Origin: an uncultured Collinsella sp.
GTDB lineage: Bacteria; Actinomycetota; Coriobacteriia; Coriobacteriales; Coriobacteriaceae
Reading direction: 5' to 3'
Assembly (NCBI GenBank): GCA_900541695.1
Contig: UQKL01000002.1
Location: forward strand, 1-64,000
Length of the DNA: 64,000 bases
Below, in pieces: positions 16,894-27,124 of the stretch. The notes below the pieces were generated by a model. The model was not told the origin of the DNA. It was given only the letters and a program-made list of their open reading frames with translations, and ran no database searches. Numbering within the stretch: the first letter of the stretch is position 1; every line of letters starts with the position of its first letter. The translations under genes were made by a program, and so were the position numbers.

Positions 16894-19608
16894 ATGGCAA
16901 AAGTCCGTGTGTCCACCCTGGCCAAAGAGTTCGGCATGACCTCCAAGGAACTGATGGGTCATCTCGCCGAAATGAAGATTCCCGCTAAGTCCGCTTCCTC
17001 CGCGCTGGAGGACGCCTACGTCGCCATGGTCCGCAAGCAGCTCGCCTCGGTGATCGAGGCCCGCGCCAAGGAAGTCGAGGCCGCCAAGCAGGCCGAGGAG
17101 GAGGCAGCCGCCGCCGAGGAGGCAGCGCGCGCTGCCGAGGCCGAGCGCGAGCGCATCGCCGCCGAGAAGGCACGCGAGGAGGAGCGCCGCCAGTTCGCAG
17201 CCGCCCAGGCTGCCGAGGAGGCCGCCCGCGCCGAGGCCGAGGCCAAGAAGAAGGCCGAGCAGGAGCGCCTTGCCCGCGAGAAGGAGGAGGCTGCCCGCGA
17301 GGCCCAGCGCCGCGCCGTCCCCGCTTCCGACTCCGGTTCGCGCTTCCGTTCGCTGCTCGACCAGATTGCCGCACAGGAGACCGTGCTCAAGGAGAAGAAG
17401 GACGCCGAGGCGAAGGCCAAGGCCGAGCGCGCCTCCGAGCGCGGCAACCGTCGTGGCGGCAACAACGACCGTCGCGGTGGTCGTCGTAACGATCGCAACG
17501 CCTCCGACAGCAACTCCGAGCGCAACGCCTCCGAGAGCCGTCCGCACAGCCATCGCACCAACGCTAGCAACAACGTCGCTGCCGGCATGGACTTCCCCAA
17601 CCCCGATAAGCAGGGCAAGGGCAAGAAGCGCAAGGGCGGTCACGGCAACGATGAGGACCATTACAGCCGCATGGCTCGCGAGGCCGAAGAGTACAGCCGC
17701 GAGAAGGTGCTCGAGGAGGCCCGCGCCGCCGTCGAGGAGGCCTCTCGCGAGTCCACCGGTCGCCGCAAGAAGCGCAAGGAGAAGCGCGAGCGCGAGGCTG
17801 CTAAGGCTCAGGAGGAGCGCAAGATTGAGGAGGCGCTGGCCCAGGGCGTGAACCCCGAGGAGCTCGACGCCATCAAGGTCTCCCAGGGCGTTACCGTCCA
17901 GGAGCTCGCCGAGGCGCTCGACGTTCCGGCCAACGACATCATCAAGCGCCTGTTCCTGCTGGGCACGCCGCTTACGATGACGCAGTCCATGTCCGACGAC
18001 CTCGTCGAGCTCGTTGCCGACGACCTGGGCCGTCAGATCAAGATCATCACCCCCGAGGAGGAGAACACCTTCTCGTTCTACGACGATCCCGCCGACCTTA
18101 AGCCCCGCGCCCCGGTCGTCACCGTCATGGGTCACGTCGACCACGGCAAGACGAGCCTGCTCGACGCCATCCGCCACACCGGTGTCGCTGCCGGCGAGGC
18201 GGGCGGCATCACTCAGGCCATCGGCGCTTCGCAGGTCATGATCAACGACCGCAAGATCACCTTCATCGATACCCCGGGCCACGCCACCTTTACGGCTATG
18301 CGTGCCCGCGGCGCCAAGGTGACCGACATCGTCATCCTAATCGTGGCTGCCGACGACGGCGTCATGCCTCAGACCATCGAGTCGATCAATCACGCCAAGG
18401 CCGCCGGCGTACCCATCGTCGTCGCCGTCAACAAGATCGATAAGCCGGGCGCCAACCCCGACCGCGTGCGCCAGGAGCTCACCGAGTACGGCATCATCCC
18501 CGAGGAGTGGGGCGGACAGAACATGTTCGTCAACATCTCGGCCAAGCAGAAGATCGGTATCGACGACCTGCTCGAGACCGTGCTGCTCCAGGCCGACGTG
18601 CTCGAGCTCAAGGCCAACCCCGACACCTTTGCCTCCGGTAACGTCCTCGAGGCTAAGCTCGACAAGGGCCGCGGTTCGGTTGCCACGGTTCTCGTGACAC
18701 GCGGTACCCTGCACGTGGGCGATACGCTGGTCGCCGGCCTTACCTACGGCCGCGTCCGCGCCATGCTCGATCCTAAGGGCAATGCCGTCACCGAGGCCGG
18801 CCCCTCCGACGCCGTCGAGATCCTGGGCCTGCAGTCCGTGCCCAACGCCGGTGACGAGTTCCGCGTGTTCGAGGATGAGCGCGAGGCTCGCGCCCTGGCG
18901 GATGAGCGTTCGCTCAAGGCCCGTATCGAGGAGCAGAGCCGCGTGAAGCACGTCACGCTCGAGAACCTCTTCGAGACCATCGCCGATGCCGAGGTCAAGG
19001 AGCTCAACCTGATCATCAAGGCCGACGTCCAGGGTTCCATCGAGGCCCTTCAGGACTCGCTCGACAAGATGGATCAGTCCGAGGTCCGCATCAACACGAT
19101 CCACTCCGCCGTCGGTGCCATCAACGAGACCGACGTCGTCCTGGCCGACGCCTCCAACGCCATCATCATCGGCTTTGGCGTGCGTCCCGACGGCAAGGCC
19201 CGCTCCGCAGCCGAGCGCGAGGGCGTCGAGATTCGTTGCTACGACGTTATCTATAAGTGCCTCGAGGAGCTCGACGCTGCCCGCATCGGCATGCTCAAGC
19301 CCACCGAGGTCGAGGTCTCCACGGGTACCGCGACCGTCCTGGACACCTTCAAGGTGCCCAAAGTCGGCATCGCCGCCGGTGTCCGCGTCGAGGAGGGCGA
19401 GATCGCCGCGACCGATTCCGTGCGCCTGGTGCGTGACGGCATTGTGGTCTTCAACGGCAAGATTGCCTCGATGCGCCACTACAAGGACGAGGCCAAGAGC
19501 CTCAAGAGCGGTTCCGAGGGCGGCATTGGCCTGGAGAACTTCCAGGACATCAAGCCCGGCGATCAGATCGAGGGTTACCGCATCGACCAGGTTGCCCGTA
19601 CCGAGTAG
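16894..19608 (+). CDS. infB: Translation initiation factor IF-2
   Basis: A 904-aa GTPase that places initiator tRNA on the 30S subunit. After a small N-terminal IF2 domain ([20 protein letters not shown]) comes a long Ala/Glu/Arg-rich, probably helical and then disordered, region to about residue 300. A second N-terminal helical domain, then the G domain follow, with G1 GHVDHGKTS (about 414-422), G3 DTPGH and G4 NKID. The C-terminal beta-barrel domains contain the fMet-tRNA-binding C2 domain. The start has AGGTGAAGTCAT upstream. rbfA follows after 11 nt. Confidence 0.97.
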   Translation: MAKVRVSTLAKEFGMTSKELMGHLAEMKIPAKSASSALEDAYVAMVRKQLASVIEARAKEVEAAKQAEEEAAAAEEAARAAEAERERIAAEKAREEERRQFAAAQAAEEAARAEAEAKKKAEQERLAREKEEAAREAQRRAVPASDSGSRFRSLLDQIAAQETVLKEKKDAEAKAKAERASERGNRRGGNNDRRGGRRNDRNASDSNSERNASESRPHSHRTNASNNVAAGMDFPNPDKQGKGKKRKGGHGNDEDHYSRMAREAEEYSREKVLEEARAAVEEASRESTGRRKKRKEKREREAAKAQEERKIEEALAQGVNPEELDAIKVSQGVTVQELAEALDVPANDIIKRLFLLGTPLTMTQSMSDDLVELVADDLGRQIKIITPEEENTFSFYDDPADLKPRAPVVTVMGHVDHGKTSLLDAIRHTGVAAGEAGGITQAIGASQVMINDRKITFIDTPGHATFTAMRARGAKVTDIVILIVAADDGVMPQTIESINHAKAAGVPIVVAVNKIDKPGANPDRVRQELTEYGIIPEEWGGQNMFVNISAKQKIGIDDLLETVLLQADVLELKANPDTFASGNVLEAKLDKGRGSVATVLVTRGTLHVGDTLVAGLTYGRVRAMLDPKGNAVTEAGPSDAVEILGLQSVPNAGDEFRVFEDEREARALADERSLKARIEEQSRVKHVTLENLFETIADAEVKELNLIIKADVQGSIEALQDSLDKMDQSEVRINTIHSAVGAINETDVVLADASNAIIIGFGVRPDGKARSAAEREGVEIRCYDVIYKCLEELDAARIGMLKPTEVEVSTGTATVLDTFKVPKVGIAAGVRVEEGEIAATDSVRLVRDGIVVFNGKIASMRHYKDEAKSLKSGSEGGIGLENFQDIKPGDQIEGYRIDQVARTE

Positions 19609-19619
19609 GGGGTAGCGCT

Positions 19620-20030
19620 ATGAAGCAAACGCAGGCAACCCGCCGTTTGGGCGAGCAGCTTCGCGAGAAGCTTGGTTATATCCTGCTCTTTGAGGTTTCC
19701 GATCCGCGTCTCGACCTGGTCACCCTGACTGCGGTCGAGGTCGCGGTGGACCGTTCGTTCGCACGCGTGTACGTGTCGTGCGATGCGAGCCGCTACGATG
19801 AGGTCATGGAGGCGCTTGCCAGCGCCAAGGGCCGTATTCGCAGCCTGTTGGCTCGCTCGCTCGATTGGCGCGTCACGCCCGAGCTCGATTTTCGCATCGA
19901 TCGCTCGACCGATGAGGCCGAGCGCATCACGCGTGCGCTGGAAAACGTTCCGGCCACGCTTGCGATCGAAAAGGACGAGGACGGCTACCCCATAGCGGAT
20001 GCCGCCCAGGAGGCAGCTTTAGATGACTAA
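19620..20030 (+). CDS. rbfA: Ribosome-binding factor A
   Basis: A 136-aa KH-fold protein that binds the 30S subunit and helps mature the 16S rRNA 5' end. It shows LREKLGYILLFEVSDPRL near the N-terminus and ARVYVSCD..., with the TPELDFRIDRSTDEAERI region near residue 82, all typical of RbfA. GGGGGTAG lies ahead of the ATG. It overlaps nrnA by 8 nt, so the two are translationally coupled in the operon. Confidence 0.95.
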   Translation: MKQTQATRRLGEQLREKLGYILLFEVSDPRLDLVTLTAVEVAVDRSFARVYVSCDASRYDEVMEALASAKGRIRSLLARSLDWRVTPELDFRIDRSTDEAERITRALENVPATLAIEKDEDGYPIADAAQEAALDD

Positions 20031-21066
20031 TTCCGCCGATCTCGCCTCGTGCGAGTCTGCAGATATTAAACGACGCATCCTCGAGCTCATCGAGGGTGCG
20101 TCCTCCATTGCGATCTCGGGTCACACCTCTCCCGACGGCGATGCCCTGGGCTCCGTGTTGGGCCTGGGCCTTTCGCTTATGAAGGTGTTCCCCGACAAGG
20201 ACATCGCCCTGCTGCTGGCAGACGACGATCCCGTTCCGCGCATCTACCGTTTTATGGAGGGCGCCGATCTGCTGGTGCCGGCATCTGCCTACACCGGCAA
20301 CCCGGACCTGTTCATTTCGGTAGACGTGCCGGTCGTCGAGCGCCTCAATAATTCCGCCGAGGTGTTGCGTCGTTCGGCTCACGTGGCGTGCTTTGACCAT
20401 CACCCGGCACGCGAGGAGTTTGCCGAGGTCAGCCTTAGGTGTGTCAATGCCGCTGCTTGCGCCATGATCATCGACCGCTTTTTGGCCGATTGCGGTATTA
20501 CCGCAAGCGACAGCATCGCCACCTGCCTGCTGTGCGGCCTGGTGACCGATACCGGTCGTTTTCAGTACCAAAACGCCGATGCAGCTGCGTTCCATGCCGC
20601 CTCGCGCCTGGTCGCGCACGGTGCCGATCCCGCGCGTGTTGCGCTCGAGGTCTACCAGAGCATGCGTGTAGAGTTCTTGCATCTTAAGTCCATCGTTATG
20701 GGCCGCATCAAAACAGTGGCGCACGGTCGCGTGGCATATAGTTATGCGTACCAGAGCGACCTCGAGGCCTGCGGCGTCACTTCGGATGAGTGCGACGGCC
20801 TGGTCGATGTGGTGCGTTCGGTTATGGGCGTCGAGGTCTGCCTGTTTCTGAAGGGCATTGAGGGCGATACCAAGGTACGCGGCAACCTGCGCTCCAAGGG
20901 TGACCTTGATGTGTCCGAGATCGCTGCCAACTTTGGCGGTGGCGGGCATCATGCCGCCGCCGGCTTTTCCAACAACGGAACGATTCGCGAGACGCTCGCC
21001 GTGGCACTTCCCATGCTGGCCGAGCTGGTGGGGGAGGATCCCGCTTCGGTGACCGTCGAGCTCTAA
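20023..21066 (+). CDS. nrnA: DHH-family phosphoesterase (NrnA-like oligoribonuclease / pAp phosphatase)
   Basis: A 347-aa bifunctional-type phosphoesterase that degrades short RNA oligomers, including linear dinucleotides, and dephosphorylates pAp. The DHH domain holds GHTSPDGDALGS (about residues 33-44) and CFDHHPA (about 125-131). The DHHA1 domain ends with NFGGGGHHAAAGF (near residue 305). All metal-binding motifs are present. Its place between rbfA and truB is common in Gram-positive bacteria. Confidence 0.92.
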   Translation: MTNSADLASCESADIKRRILELIEGASSIAISGHTSPDGDALGSVLGLGLSLMKVFPDKDIALLLADDDPVPRIYRFMEGADLLVPASAYTGNPDLFISVDVPVVERLNNSAEVLRRSAHVACFDHHPAREEFAEVSLRCVNAAACAMIIDRFLADCGITASDSIATCLLCGLVTDTGRFQYQNADAAAFHAASRLVAHGADPARVALEVYQSMRVEFLHLKSIVMGRIKTVAHGRVAYSYAYQSDLEACGVTSDECDGLVDVVRSVMGVEVCLFLKGIEGDTKVRGNLRSKGDLDVSEIAANFGGGGHHAAAGFSNNGTIRETLAVALPMLAELVGEDPASVTVEL

Positions 21067-21081
21067 CATTTTGGATGGTAC

Positions 21082-22014
21082 ATGGCTCGTCGTACGCCTT
21101 CTCAATTGAATATGCTGCTCGCCGTCGATAAGCCGGTGGGCTGCACGTCCCACGACGTGGTTTCGCAATGCCGACGCGCCCTCCATGAGCGGCGCGTCGG
21201 TCATGCCGGAACGCTCGACCCCATGGCATCGGGCGTCATGGTGGTGGGCGTGGGTCAGGCCACACGTCTGCTGGGCATGCTTACGCTTGATACCAAAAGC
21301 TACGTTGCCGATATCTCGTTTGGCGTCGAGACCAATACCGATGATGCGGAAGGCGAGGCCGTCCGCACGGTGCCCATTGCCGCCGATCTGCGCGATCCGG
21401 CCTATGCCCGCGAGCGCCTGTGCGCCATGTTGGGCCCGCAGATGCAGGTGCCGCCGGCGTTTTCGGCCATTTCGGTCAACGGCGTGCGCGCCTATAAGTC
21501 TGCGCGCGAGGGCAATGCCGTTGAGTTGCCCCCGCGTCCGGTCGAGGTGTACTCCGCCGATCTGATTGCCGTGAGCGGCGAGGGCGACGCTTGCGTTTGG
21601 ACTGTGGCGTTTTCGGTGAGCAAGGGCACCTATATCCGTGCGCTCGCCCGCGACTTGGGTCGTGCCTGCGACAACGCGGCACATATTTCCGCGCTGCGCC
21701 GAACGGCTTCCGGCATTGTCTCCATCGGTGCTTGCCATGCGGTCGAGGAGCTTTCTGCCGAGTCCGCTGCCGGCTTTGCCCTGGATCCCATTGCGGCACT
21801 AGGCGCCACGCGCGTCGACTTGCCGGGTGATCTTGCCGACGATCTGCTGTGCGGACGTCGTATTTCTATTGAGCGCGCGCTTGTGGGCTTCGATGCGTCG
21901 AAGGCGCCGTTTGCGCTGGTGCTCGATGGCGGGCTCAAGGCGCTCGCCCGTATCGAGGGCGGTCGCTTTGTTATGGAGCACGTCTTTCCGCAGGCGATCG
22001 GCGGTGTTCGATGA
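21082..22014 (+). CDS. truB: tRNA pseudouridine-55 synthase TruB
   Basis: A 310-aa enzyme that makes pseudouridine 55 in the T-loop of tRNAs. The catalytic aspartate lies in GHAGTLDPMASGVM (Asp46 by count), preceded by DKPVGCTSHDVV. A later KGTYIRALARDLG segment completes the family pattern. The start ATG follows GGATGGTAC. It overlaps ribF by 4 nt at its stop. Confidence 0.95.
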   Translation: MARRTPSQLNMLLAVDKPVGCTSHDVVSQCRRALHERRVGHAGTLDPMASGVMVVGVGQATRLLGMLTLDTKSYVADISFGVETNTDDAEGEAVRTVPIAADLRDPAYARERLCAMLGPQMQVPPAFSAISVNGVRAYKSAREGNAVELPPRPVEVYSADLIAVSGEGDACVWTVAFSVSKGTYIRALARDLGRACDNAAHISALRRTASGIVSIGACHAVEELSAESAAGFALDPIAALGATRVDLPGDLADDLLCGRRISIERALVGFDASKAPFALVLDGGLKALARIEGGRFVMEHVFPQAIGGVR

Positions 22015-23018
22015 TGCTGGCCTCCCACGAGCTTGCGCGTATTTTTTTCGCGGGCGAGTCGGATGAGGCTCGCATCGTTGCCGCCGATGCATTTGATGAT
22101 TGCGCTTGCCTGGGCGCCGCGTCGATTGCCATCGGCGTATTCGATGGCGTGCATCGGGGGCATCACGAACTGATAGACGAGGTCGTTCGCGATGCGCATG
22201 CTCACGGCTGCAAGGCGCTCGTGGTCACCTTCGATCCCGACCCGGACGTGGTGGTGAGCTCTTCACCCGCTCAAAAACTGATGACGACGGCCGACCGTCT
22301 GCATGCCCTGGCTCTCACCGGGGTCGATGCGGTCGTGGCCGTTCCCTTTACGCCCGCGGTGGCGGCACTTGACCACGTAGGCTTTCTTAAGTTGCTTTCG
22401 CGCGTCGTCGATATCCGCTCGATTCGTGTGGGTAGCGACTTTAGGCTGGGTCGCGGCGGCGCATCGGGCGTTGCCGAGATGCAGGCATGGGGTGCCGAGC
22501 GCGGCGTTGACGTCTATGGCCACGAGCTACTGTGCGTCGATGGACAGACAATCTGCGCCACCCGGATTCGCCAGGAGCTGTGCCAGGGTCATGTTGAGCT
22601 TGCCGCCGAGCTGCTCGGCCGCCCGTACATGCTGCGCGGTATTGTTGCCGGCGGTCGTCACCAGGGCTCCGACATGGGTTTTCCCACGGCAAACATCCAG
22701 GTGCCCGAGGGCATTCAGGTACCTGCCGATGGTGTCTACGAGGGTCTTGTTCTGGTTGACGATACCGTGTGGCCTGCCGCCGTCAACGTGGGCCTGCCGC
22801 CGACGTATGCCGACGATTCCGCCTCGGCGCATCTCGAGGCCAACTTGATCGGGTATGCGGGCGACCTGTACGGCGCCTCGGTGTCGCTGGCGTTTACGCG
22901 TTGGCTGCGCCCGTCGCGCGTGTTCGATTCGCTGGACGAGCTTATCGCGACCGTCGAGGGTAACATTGACGATATTCGCCACAACTTGGGTGAACAGGGG
23001 GTGAGCATACGTGATTAG
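22011..23018 (+). CDS. ribF: Bifunctional riboflavin kinase / FAD synthetase
   Basis: A 335-aa enzyme converting riboflavin to FMN and FMN to FAD. The N-terminal adenylyltransferase domain has GVFDGVHRGHHELI (about residues 42-55) and a later ATRIRQ motif. The C-terminal kinase domain has GSDMGFPTANIQVP (about 221-234) with the PTAN signature. There is a slightly extended N-terminus before the first domain. It overlaps truB by 4 nt and dnaG by 8 nt, consistent with one operon. Confidence 0.95.
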   Translation: MMLASHELARIFFAGESDEARIVAADAFDDCACLGAASIAIGVFDGVHRGHHELIDEVVRDAHAHGCKALVVTFDPDPDVVVSSSPAQKLMTTADRLHALALTGVDAVVAVPFTPAVAALDHVGFLKLLSRVVDIRSIRVGSDFRLGRGGASGVAEMQAWGAERGVDVYGHELLCVDGQTICATRIRQELCQGHVELAAELLGRPYMLRGIVAGGRHQGSDMGFPTANIQVPEGIQVPADGVYEGLVLVDDTVWPAAVNVGLPPTYADDSASAHLEANLIGYAGDLYGASVSLAFTRWLRPSRVFDSLDELIATVEGNIDDIRHNLGEQGVSIRD

Positions 23019-25125
23019 CGATGAGGAAAAAGACCAGGTACGCGCTGCGTCCGATCTGGTTGCCATCGTGCAGGAAACGGTTGAGCTCAAGCCCCGCGGC
23101 CATGAGTTTTGGGGCTGCTGCCCCTTCCATGGCGAAAAGACCCCGTCGTTTCACATTATTCCCGCCACGCAGGTGTGGCACTGCTTTGGCTGTGGCGAAG
23201 GCGGCGACGTCTTCACCTACATCATGAAGCGCGAGAACCTGAGCTTCCCTGAGTCGATTCGCTACCTGGCCGACCGTGCCGGCATTGAGCTGCACGATAC
23301 CGGCGCCTATCGCGAGCGCGGCACCAAGCGTGCCCGCATCTACGACCTGTGCGCCGAGACCGCCCAGTTCTACCACACCATGCTCATGCGCGGTAAGGAC
23401 AGCCGTCCGCGCGAGTATTTCGCCAGCCGCGGTATGGGCGGCGACGTCTGCCGCCGCTACTGCCTGGGTTTTGCGCCGGGTCGCAACGCGCTGGTGTCGC
23501 ATCTGTCGCAGGCAGGCTTTACCCCGCAGGAAATGATCGATGCCAACGTGGCCGTGAGCCGTGGGCGCGGGCAGCTTGCCGACCGTTTTTACGACCGCGT
23601 GATGTTTCCCATTTTTGACGAACAGGGTCATAACATCGCCTTTGGCGGGCGCATTATGGGCGACGGACAGCCTAAGTACCTCAACACCGCCGAGACGAGC
23701 GTGTTCCATAAAAAGCGAAACCTCTATGGCTTTAACTGGGCCAAGGAGTTTATCGTCGCGCAGGATACCGCCATCGTGGTGGAGGGATATACCGACTGTA
23801 TCGCCTGCTGGGAGGCGGGGATCAAAAACGTCGTCGCCACGCTGGGTACGGCGCTGACGGAACATCATGTAAAGACGCTCACCCGTTTTGCCAAGCGCAT
23901 TGTATATATGTTCGATGGCGACGCCGCCGGTCAAAAGGCCGCGCGCCGTGCGATTCAGTTTATCGAGCAGGATTCGATGGACCTGCGCTGCGTGGTGCTT
24001 CCCGACGGCAACGACCCCATGGAGTTCATCACCGCGCATGGTGGCGAGGCTCTGCAAGCGCGCATCGATGCCGCCGAGCCCCTCATGGACTTTGTGTATC
24101 GCTCGCTGCAGGAGTCGAGCGACATTACCACGCCGGGCGGCCGTGCCAAGGCGCTCGAGGATGCGCTGACGCTCATCTATCCGCTGCGCGATAGCTACAT
24201 GATCGATACGTACTTTATCCAGATTGCCGACCTGCTGGGGCTGGACTTGGAGACGGTGCGTTCGAGCTCGGGCCGTGTGTTTCGCGATGTTGCCAAGCGC
24301 GAGGACGCCGAGCGTCGTCGCGAGCAGAACTACGAGCGCCAGCGGGCGCAGGCCGAGCGTGCAGGCAGCGCGGGCGGTCGGGCGTCTGGTTCGCAAGGGA
24401 CGTCTCGCGGTGCTTGGGCGTCGGGGGTGACGCCTCCGGTGTCCACACCGGTCGAGGAAGAACCGTACGACTATGTGCCGCTCGAGGCCTATGGGGCCGC
24501 GCCGGTCGAGGTCGTCGACGATGTGCCGCCGATCGATGTGCCGGTTGGCATGGATGGCGCGGCGCCGGTTGCCGATGCAACGGGCGCGTCTGCGGCTCCG
24601 ACGATGCCGATCGTGCTGACCGACCTGGAGCGAAAGTCTTTGGCGGGGGAGCGCGAGCTGCTGACGATGCTCACGAGCTACCCCGACCTGTTCCGCACGT
24701 ATGCCGACCGCATCTGCTCGATCGAGTGGGTGGATCCGCGCCACGAGTCCATCGCGTGGGCCGTGCTCGCGACGCCGCCGGGCACCGACCCCACGGCGTG
24801 CATGGATGCGGCGCGCGCGGTGTGTCCCGAGGCAGCGTCGCTTGTCAGCGCCGGGCGCATTTCGTCGACGAGCAAGCACCCCACCGAGACGAACATCGTG
24901 TTTATGCTTGATACCCTTGAGCTCTACACCATCAAGCGCCGCATGCGCGCCGCACAGGCCAAGCTTCGCCAGGACCGGTCGCTCGACGATGAGGCACGCC
25001 GTGTGCTGACGATGCAGGCGATGCAAGATTCTCAGCGCCAGCGCGAGCTCCAAAAGTCGATCGGCGGCGTGGCAGACCCGTTCCGTTTGATCGGTTTGGA
25101 GACCGCGGACGCCGACCAGGCCTAG
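23011..25125 (+). CDS. dnaG: DNA primase
   Basis: A 704-aa primase that lays RNA primers for replication. The N-terminal zinc-binding domain has CCPFHGEKTPSF and HCFGCGEGGD (about residues 35-75). The catalytic core has EGYTDCIACWEAG and YMFDGDAAGQKAA, the TOPRIM acidic motifs. A long Gly/Ala/Pro-rich and acidic linker (about 430-540) separates it from the C-terminal helicase-binding domain. The start is GTG, inside the end of ribF. rpoD lies downstream, the classic dnaG-rpoD order. Confidence 0.96.
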   Translation: MISDEEKDQVRAASDLVAIVQETVELKPRGHEFWGCCPFHGEKTPSFHIIPATQVWHCFGCGEGGDVFTYIMKRENLSFPESIRYLADRAGIELHDTGAYRERGTKRARIYDLCAETAQFYHTMLMRGKDSRPREYFASRGMGGDVCRRYCLGFAPGRNALVSHLSQAGFTPQEMIDANVAVSRGRGQLADRFYDRVMFPIFDEQGHNIAFGGRIMGDGQPKYLNTAETSVFHKKRNLYGFNWAKEFIVAQDTAIVVEGYTDCIACWEAGIKNVVATLGTALTEHHVKTLTRFAKRIVYMFDGDAAGQKAARRAIQFIEQDSMDLRCVVLPDGNDPMEFITAHGGEALQARIDAAEPLMDFVYRSLQESSDITTPGGRAKALEDALTLIYPLRDSYMIDTYFIQIADLLGLDLETVRSSSGRVFRDVAKREDAERRREQNYERQRAQAERAGSAGGRASGSQGTSRGAWASGVTPPVSTPVEEEPYDYVPLEAYGAAPVEVVDDVPPIDVPVGMDGAAPVADATGASAAPTMPIVLTDLERKSLAGERELLTMLTSYPDLFRTYADRICSIEWVDPRHESIAWAVLATPPGTDPTACMDAARAVCPEAASLVSAGRISSTSKHPTETNIVFMLDTLELYTIKRRMRAAQAKLRQDRSLDDEARRVLTMQAMQDSQRQRELQKSIGGVADPFRLIGLETADADQA

Positions 25126-25235
25126 ATGTTGTGGTCAACCAGCGTATTCGCGCCTATATCCAGTCTGAATTTTGGGTATAGACGTCAATGTGTGTGCTAA
25201 AGTAAAGAGTCCTGTGGACTATGAAGGGAGAATCT

Positions 25236-26582
25236 GTGCCAAAAAAGAGTGAGAGCACGGGTACTGGGCTGGAATCCTACGTTGCAAAGCTCATGGGCAA
25301 CGGCTCAAACAGGACTTCGGTAACCGAGGACGAGATTCAGGTCGCCCTGAAGGATATCGATGTGTCTGACGAGCAGCTCAACGCGGTGTATTCCGCGCTG
25401 CGCAACAGCGGCATCCAGATTATCTCCGCGAGCGGAAACGACGACGCCCCCATAGACGTCGACGATGACGATAACGATAGCGATACCGACGATTTCGATG
25501 ACGACGAGCACGATTCCGGCTCGCTCGACGATCACGAGCTTAAGATGGCCCGTCAGGCCGACGCTGAGATGGGTTCTTCCAAGAGCAAGAAGAAGCGCAC
25601 CGTGCGCACGTCCCGTTCGCGTTCGCGCGTGCGTGGCATCGATGCCTCCACGGTGATGCTGACCGGCGACCCGGTTCGTATGTACCTTAAGGAGATCGGT
25701 AAAGTCGACCTGCTGACCGCCTCCGAAGAGGTCGATCTGGCTATGAAGATCGAGGCCGGTCTCGATGCCACCGAGAAGCTCGAGGCCGCCGATGCGGGCG
25801 AGATCGAGCTCACCCGCGCCGAGATGCGTCGCCTGACCCGTATCGAGAACGTCGGTCTCGAGGCCAAGCAGGCGCTCATCAGCGCCAACCTGCGCCTGGT
25901 CGTCTCCATCGCCAAGCGCTATGTCGGTCGCGGCATGCTGTTCCTGGACCTGATCCAGGAGGGCAACCTCGGTCTGATTCGCGCCGTCGAGAAGTTCGAC
26001 TACCAGAAGGGCTTTAAGTTCTCCACGTACGCCACATGGTGGATCCGTCAGGCCATCACGCGTGCTATCGCCGACCAGGCCCGTACCATCCGTATTCCCG
26101 TGCACATGGTCGAGACCATCAACAAGCTCGTCCGCGTGCAGCGCCAGCTTCTCCAGGACCTGGGTCGCGACCCGACCCCCGAGGAGATCGGTGCCGAGAT
26201 GGACATGAGCGCCGACCGCGTCCGCGAGATTCAGAAGATTTCGCAGGAGCCCGTGTCGCTCGAGACCCCCATCGGCGAGGAAGAGGATTCCCAGCTGGGC
26301 GACTTCATCGAGGACTCCCAGGCTATCGTTCCGCCCGATGCCGCCAGCTTCTCCATGCTGCAGGAGCAGCTCACCCAGGTGCTCGACTCGCTTGCCGATC
26401 GTGAGCGCAAGGTTATCGAGCTGCGCTTTGGCCTTGTCGACGGACATCCCCGTACGCTCGAGGAAGTCGGCCGCGAGTTTGGCGTCACGCGCGAGCGTAT
26501 CCGCCAGATCGAGTCCAAGACCCTGGCCAAGCTCCGCCACCCCAGCCGCAGTAGCAAGCTGAAGGACTATATTGAGTCTTAA
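25236..26582 (+). CDS. rpoD: Primary sigma factor RpoD (SigA)
   Basis: A 448-aa housekeeping sigma-70 factor. An N-terminal acidic Asp-rich region (about residues 70-100) and a basic patch come before the conserved core. Region 1.2 is at [16 protein letters not shown], region 2 at [15 protein letters not shown] and [16 protein letters not shown], and region 4 at [17 protein letters not shown] choose the GTG at 25236 because GGGAG lies 6 nt upstream; an ATG at 25221 is in frame but overlaps that site. The spacer from dnaG is about 110 nt, so it may have its own promoter. Confidence 0.96.
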   Translation: MPKKSESTGTGLESYVAKLMGNGSNRTSVTEDEIQVALKDIDVSDEQLNAVYSALRNSGIQIISASGNDDAPIDVDDDDNDSDTDDFDDDEHDSGSLDDHELKMARQADAEMGSSKSKKKRTVRTSRSRSRVRGIDASTVMLTGDPVRMYLKEIGKVDLLTASEEVDLAMKIEAGLDATEKLEAADAGEIELTRAEMRRLTRIENVGLEAKQALISANLRLVVSIAKRYVGRGMLFLDLIQEGNLGLIRAVEKFDYQKGFKFSTYATWWIRQAITRAIADQARTIRIPVHMVETINKLVRVQRQLLQDLGRDPTPEEIGAEMDMSADRVREIQKISQEPVSLETPIGEEEDSQLGDFIEDSQAIVPPDAASFSMLQEQLTQVLDSLADRERKVIELRFGLVDGHPRTLEEVGREFGVTRERIRQIESKTLAKLRHPSRSSKLKDYIES

Positions 26583-26595
26583 CCTCGCAAGCAAG

Positions 26596-26630
26596 AAGCG
26601 CCCTCAAGCACATCCGCTTGGGGGCGCTTT
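26596..26630 (+). terminator. rpoD terminator
   Basis: AAGCGCCCTCAAGC (26596-26609) pairs with GCTTGGGGGCGCTT (26616-26629), with one G-T pair and a 6-nt loop. It starts 13 nt after the rpoD stop. The T-tract is short. Confidence 0.85.
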
Positions 26631-26634
26631 CATG

Positions 26635-26662
26635 TAGTCATTGGGGACGTCCCCAATGACTA
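26635..26662. repeat. Perfect 28-bp palindrome with GGGGACGTCCCC core
   Basis: TAGTCATTGGGGAC (26635-26648) is followed immediately by its exact reverse complement (26649-26662). It lies between the rpoD terminator and the tRNA promoter. The TAGTCATTGGGGACGT half closely matches the arms of the repeat at 54627-54682. Confidence 0.85.
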
Positions 26663-26688
26663 GGTCGGAAAAATTCTCAAAAAAGTTC

Positions 26689-26716
26689 TTGCCCTAAGCT
26701 GATTCGTCCGTATAAT
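26689..26716 (+). promoter_or_regulatory. Promoter of the tRNA-Asn pair
   Basis: TTGCCC (26689-26694) and a consensus TATAAT (26711-26716) lie 16 nt apart, 30 nt upstream of the first tRNA. Confidence 0.82.
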
Positions 26717-26746
26717 AAACTTCGTTGCTTGAGAGCACGCACCTAT

Positions 26747-26821
26747 TCCTCGGTAGCTCAATGGTAGAGCACGCGGCTGTTAACCGCGCTGTTGTAGGTT
26801 CGAGTCCTACCCGGGGAGCCA
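26747..26821 (+). tRNA. tRNA-Asn (GTT), copy 1
   Basis: A 75-nt cloverleaf: acceptor TCCTCGG pairs with CCGGGGA, the D arm is GCTC/GAGC, the anticodon stem CGCGG/CCGCG encloses CTGTTAA with anticodon GTT (26779-26781), and the T arm has GGTTCGAGTCC. CCA is encoded. Confidence 0.97.
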
Positions 26822-26855
26822 GAATTTCTCAGCCCATTCTGCTGGGCTTTTAAAT

Positions 26856-26930
26856 TCCTCGGTAGCTCAATGGTAGAGCACGCGGCTGTTAACCGCGCTG
26901 TTGTAGGTTCGAGTCCTACCCGGGGAGCCA
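26856..26930 (+). tRNA. tRNA-Asn (GTT), copy 2
   Basis: Base-for-base identical to the first copy, including the encoded CCA, after a 34-nt spacer. It shares the upstream promoter and ends at a terminator hairpin. Confidence 0.97.
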
Positions 26931-26939
26931 GGTTGTAAA

Positions 26940-26966
26940 ACCCGTCGCTTATGCGGCGGGTTTTTT
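26940..26966 (+). terminator. Terminator of the tRNA-Asn pair
   Basis: CCCGTCGC-TTAT-GCGGCGGG (26941-26960), with one G-T pair, is followed by TTTTTT. Confidence 0.88.
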
Positions 26967-27124
26967 CATGCCGCGATCGCCTAGCGCGAACGTTGCCATA
27001 TCAACATTTCGTGTCGAGGATGTAATCCCGCGACCCACCACCTCAACATGGCGCGCTCGTTGTAGAATAATGCAATGATTGCTCCCACGAGATGGTGCCG
27101 TGAGCACCAGATAAGGAGATTCTT

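Noticed and set aside
25174..25179. GGGTAT before rpoD as a SigB-type promoter
   Set aside because: No GTTT-like -35 box at 12-14 nt upstream.
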